Below, in pieces: positions 62,548 to 64,000 of a DNA stretch of 64,000 bases (position 1 is the first letter of the stretch; each line of letters starts with the position of its first letter). The position numbers and the translations under genes are program-made. The notes beneath the pieces were generated by a model that worked only from the letters and a program-made list of their open reading frames with translations, did not search any database and had not been told where the DNA came from. This stretch comes from Diorhabda sublineata (Eukaryota > Arthropoda > Insecta > Coleoptera > Chrysomelidae): NCBI RefSeq assembly GCF_026230105.1, contig NC_079486.1:4340001-4404000 (forward strand), in the 5' to 3' direction.

Positions 62548-64000
62548 CTAATGACATTTTATCCTAAAAAAACTAATCAAAAAGTGGAAGAGAATTGTTA
62601 GTTGTCGAAACGGTGAAGGAAATATGGAATTCGGTAGGTCATTTAGAAACACGTTATGTGATTCTGACAATGCCAAGTTTCGTAAAAAAAAGTCAAGTCT
62701 TCGATGCTCTGCCATTGAATGTGTCACCCTCATAATAATATCTTCGGAAAGCGTGTTACACTATGACCTGACGGAGAGGGGAAAATCCAAAAAGGCTCAC
62801 TAATGACATTTTTTCCTAAAAAAACTAATCAAAAAGTGGAAGAGAATTGTTAGTTGTCGAAACGGTGAAGGAAATATGGAATTCGGTAGGTCATTTAGAA
62901 AAACGTTATGTGATTCTGACAATGCCAAGTTTCGTAAAAAAAGTCAAGTCTTCGATGCTCTGCCATTGAATGTGTCACCCTCATAATAATATCTTCGGAA
63001 AGCGTGTTTCACTATGACCTGACGGAGAGGGGAAAATCCAAAAAGGCTCACTAATGACATTTTTTCCTAAAAAAACTAATCAAAAAGTGGAAGAGAATTG
63101 TTAGTTGTCGAAACGGTGAAGGAAATATGGAATTCGGTAGGTCATTTAGAAACCCGTTATGTGATTCTGACAATGCCAAGTTTCGTAAAAAAAAGTCAAA
63201 TCTTCGATGCTCTGCCATTGAATGTGTCACCCTCATAATAATATCTTCGGAAAGCGTGTTTCACTATGACCTGACGGAGAGGGGAAAATCCAAAAAGGCT
63301 CACTAATGACATTTTTTCCCAAAAAAACTAATCAAAAAGTGGAAGAGAATTGTTAGTTGTCGAAACGGTGAAGGAAATATGGAATTCGGTAGGTCATTTA
63401 GAAACACGTTATGTGATTCTGACAATGCCAAGTTTCGTAAAAAAAAGTCAAGTCTTCGATGCTCTGCCATTTAATGTGTCACCCTCATAATAATATCTTC
63501 GGAAAGCGTGTTTCACTATGACCTGACGGAGAGGGGAAAATCCAAAAAGGCTCACTAATGACATTTTTTCCTAAAAAAACTAATCAAAAAGTGGAAGAGA
63601 ATTGTTAGTTGTCGAAACGGTGAAGGAAATATGGAATTCGGTAGGTCATTTGGAAACGCCTCATGTGATTCTGACAATGCCAAGTTTCGTAAAAAAAAGT
63701 CAAGTCTTCGATACTCTGCCATTGAATGTGTCACCCTCATAATAATATCTTCGGAAAGCGTGTTTCACTATGACCTGACGGAGAGGGGAAAATCCAAAAA
63801 GGCTCACTAATGACATTTTTTCCTAAAAAAACTAATCAAAAAGTGGAAGAGAATTGTTAGTTGTCGAAACGGTGAAGGAAATATGGAATTCGGTAGGTCA
63901 TTTAGAAACACGTTATGTGATTCTGACAATGCCAAGTTTCGTAAAAAAAAGTCAAGTCTTCGATGCTCTGCCATTGAATGTGTCACCCCCATAATAATAT
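62548..64000. repeat. Right-edge block, last monomer truncated by the window
   Basis: Monomers start at 62548, 62800 N, 63051, 63303, 63555 and 63807. The last has only 194 bases and the array continues past the edge. The monomer at 62548 has CATTTTATCC in its T-rich start. The last four match 42585-43535 with a shift of 20466 bp. Shared marks are TTCCCAAAAAAAC and CCATTTAATG (63303) and CGCCTCATG with GATACTCTG (63555). Confidence 0.87.

Larger units (their letters stand above)
1..64000. repeat. Tandem satellite array spanning the whole window (~251 monomers)
   Basis: The same ~252-259 bp sequence recurs head to tail from the first to the last base. The anchor CTAATG occurs at 17, 275, 532, 791, 1046, 1303 and so on to 63807; steps are mostly 254-259 bp on the left and 250-255 bp on the right. 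Every monomer reads in the same direction, with no inversion and no inserted foreign sequence. Shared landmarks in order are CACTAATG, a T-rich stretch, ACTAATCAAAAAGTGG, TGTCGAAACGGTGAAGG, GGAATTCGG, TTTCGTAAAAAAAAGTC, TCTTCGATG, GTGTCACC, AATAATAT, TTTCACTATGAC and AATCCAAAAAGGCTCA. This is the organisation of a eukaryotic satellite. The family name, species and chromosomal position cannot be read from the sequence alone. Confidence 0.98.
37759..64000. repeat. Right subfamily, ~252 bp monomers
   Basis: This part holds 104 monomer starts, from 37759 to 63807, with a mean step near 252.9 bp. Most monomers begin CATTTTTTCCTAAAAAAAC, carry GAAATATGG and ATTTAGAAACACG, and have the short spacer CCCTCAT then ATCTTCGG and AAGCGTG. 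The tail is usually GACCTGACGGAGAGGGG. A reference monomer counted base by base is 252 bp with 94 G+C and 9 CpG. Left-type spacers persist here only in certain types, such as G (44610, 45872, 49665, 53200, 59510, 61783) and L (46127, 48149, 49920, 53455). The boundary is a zone of mixing at about 36.2-42.3 kb rather than a point. Confidence 0.92.

Noticed and set aside
1..64000. CRISPR array
   Set aside because: There are no short repeats alternating with unique spacers. The whole ~255 bp period is repeated, including the segments between landmarks.
1..64000. CENP-B box in the monomer
   Set aside because: I looked for the TTCG...A..CGGG pattern on both strands around ATTCGGGAAG, CTTCGGAAAG, TTTCGTAAAA and TGTCGAAACGG. 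None matches the spaced core, so no box is claimed.
1..64000. Tandem transposable element or rDNA intergenic spacer as the source of the array
   Set aside because: No terminal repeats, target-site duplications, coding remnants of transposases or reverse transcriptases, or rRNA gene sequence are visible. The monomer is too short and uniform to support either reading.
1..64000. Naming a known satellite family or host species
   Set aside because: I do not recognise this monomer. A database search of one monomer (for example 45620-45871) would be decisive and could not be run.

Overview
The 64 kb window is one uninterrupted tandem satellite array. Phased on the recurring motif CACTAATG (the C of CTAATG is taken as base 1), I placed about 251 head-to-tail monomer starts, from 17 to 63807. 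All monomers lie in the same orientation. I found no protein-coding gene, tRNA, rRNA, transposon, CRISPR array or unique sequence anywhere. The many ~60-residue minus-strand open frames are a by-product of one monomer sequence copied about 250 times and are not annotated as genes. The DNA is eukaryotic satellite in style, of the kind seen at centromeric, pericentromeric or heterochromatic blocks. I do not recognise the family and cannot name the organism. A typical right-hand monomer (252 bp) counts to 94 G+C (37%) and 9 CpG, which is close to expectation, so the array is not visibly CpG-depleted. Nearly every monomer carries one EcoRI site (GAATTC).

Two subfamilies fill the window. The left part (1-37758, 147 monomer starts) has ~257 bp monomers with a CCCCCAT spacer followed by TAATATTCGG. 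The right part (37759-64000, 104 starts) has mostly 252 bp monomers with a CCCTCAT spacer followed by ATCTTCGG and AAGCGTG. The change is made through interleaved tandem duplications at about 36.2-42.3 kb. Single right-type spacers already appear inside the left part, in the X monomers at 21094, 25958 and 34681.

Monomer types used below. Left part: a (AGCTC, GATGCTTTG, GATTTGACGG); b (ATTTAGAAAAACG, usually six or seven C); c (CATTTTTTCCT, CGCCTCATG, GACGAGAAAA); d (GGCATTG, AACACG, GAAAGTG, GACATGACGG); P (AGCTC, TTTCGACAACGCC, TTCGGGAAG, GACCTGACGG); Q (CATTATTTTTTC, AACACG, GAAAGTG); T (AAAACGTGG, GACTATGCC, usually A9, GATTCTC, CCAGAAAGG); c' (a c-like unit following CCAGAAAGG); U (CAATAAGTGG); V (AGCAC, CAAATC); W (CATTATTTTTTC, TTATTTG, GATTCTC); X (CATTTTTTCCT with AACACG); Y (GAATCCGGTGGG, no EcoRI); Z (ACATGTTTTCC, GAGAATGCC); v (A5 tract, CTACCAT); w (GAAACTGTG). 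Right part: S (standard 252 bp), N (A7 tract, 251 bp), G (GTGTTCGATG), L (CCAATGAAAG), K (AAACAAAAAG), D (GAAAACG), H (CTTTGATG), I (S with a TTATTTG...GGGAAGATGG patch).

The array is organised at several scales. Left: a four-monomer unit a-b-c-d of 1028 bp, a six-monomer a-b-c-P-Q-T unit of 1544 bp, ten-, eleven- and fifteen-monomer extensions, a tandem 2823 bp eleven-monomer duplication (26719-32364), and a macro-repeat of about 8.7-9.2 kb (near 13126, 22358 and 32108). Right: tandem duplications with periods 1793, 1773, 757, 1764 and ~2021-2276 bp, plus dispersed copies shifted by 3793, 7328 and 20466 bp. Chimeric monomers, with the front of one type and the back of another, sit at many junctions and mark past unequal crossover or gene conversion. 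Most change type near the conserved A-tract block TTTCGTAAAAAAAAGTC.
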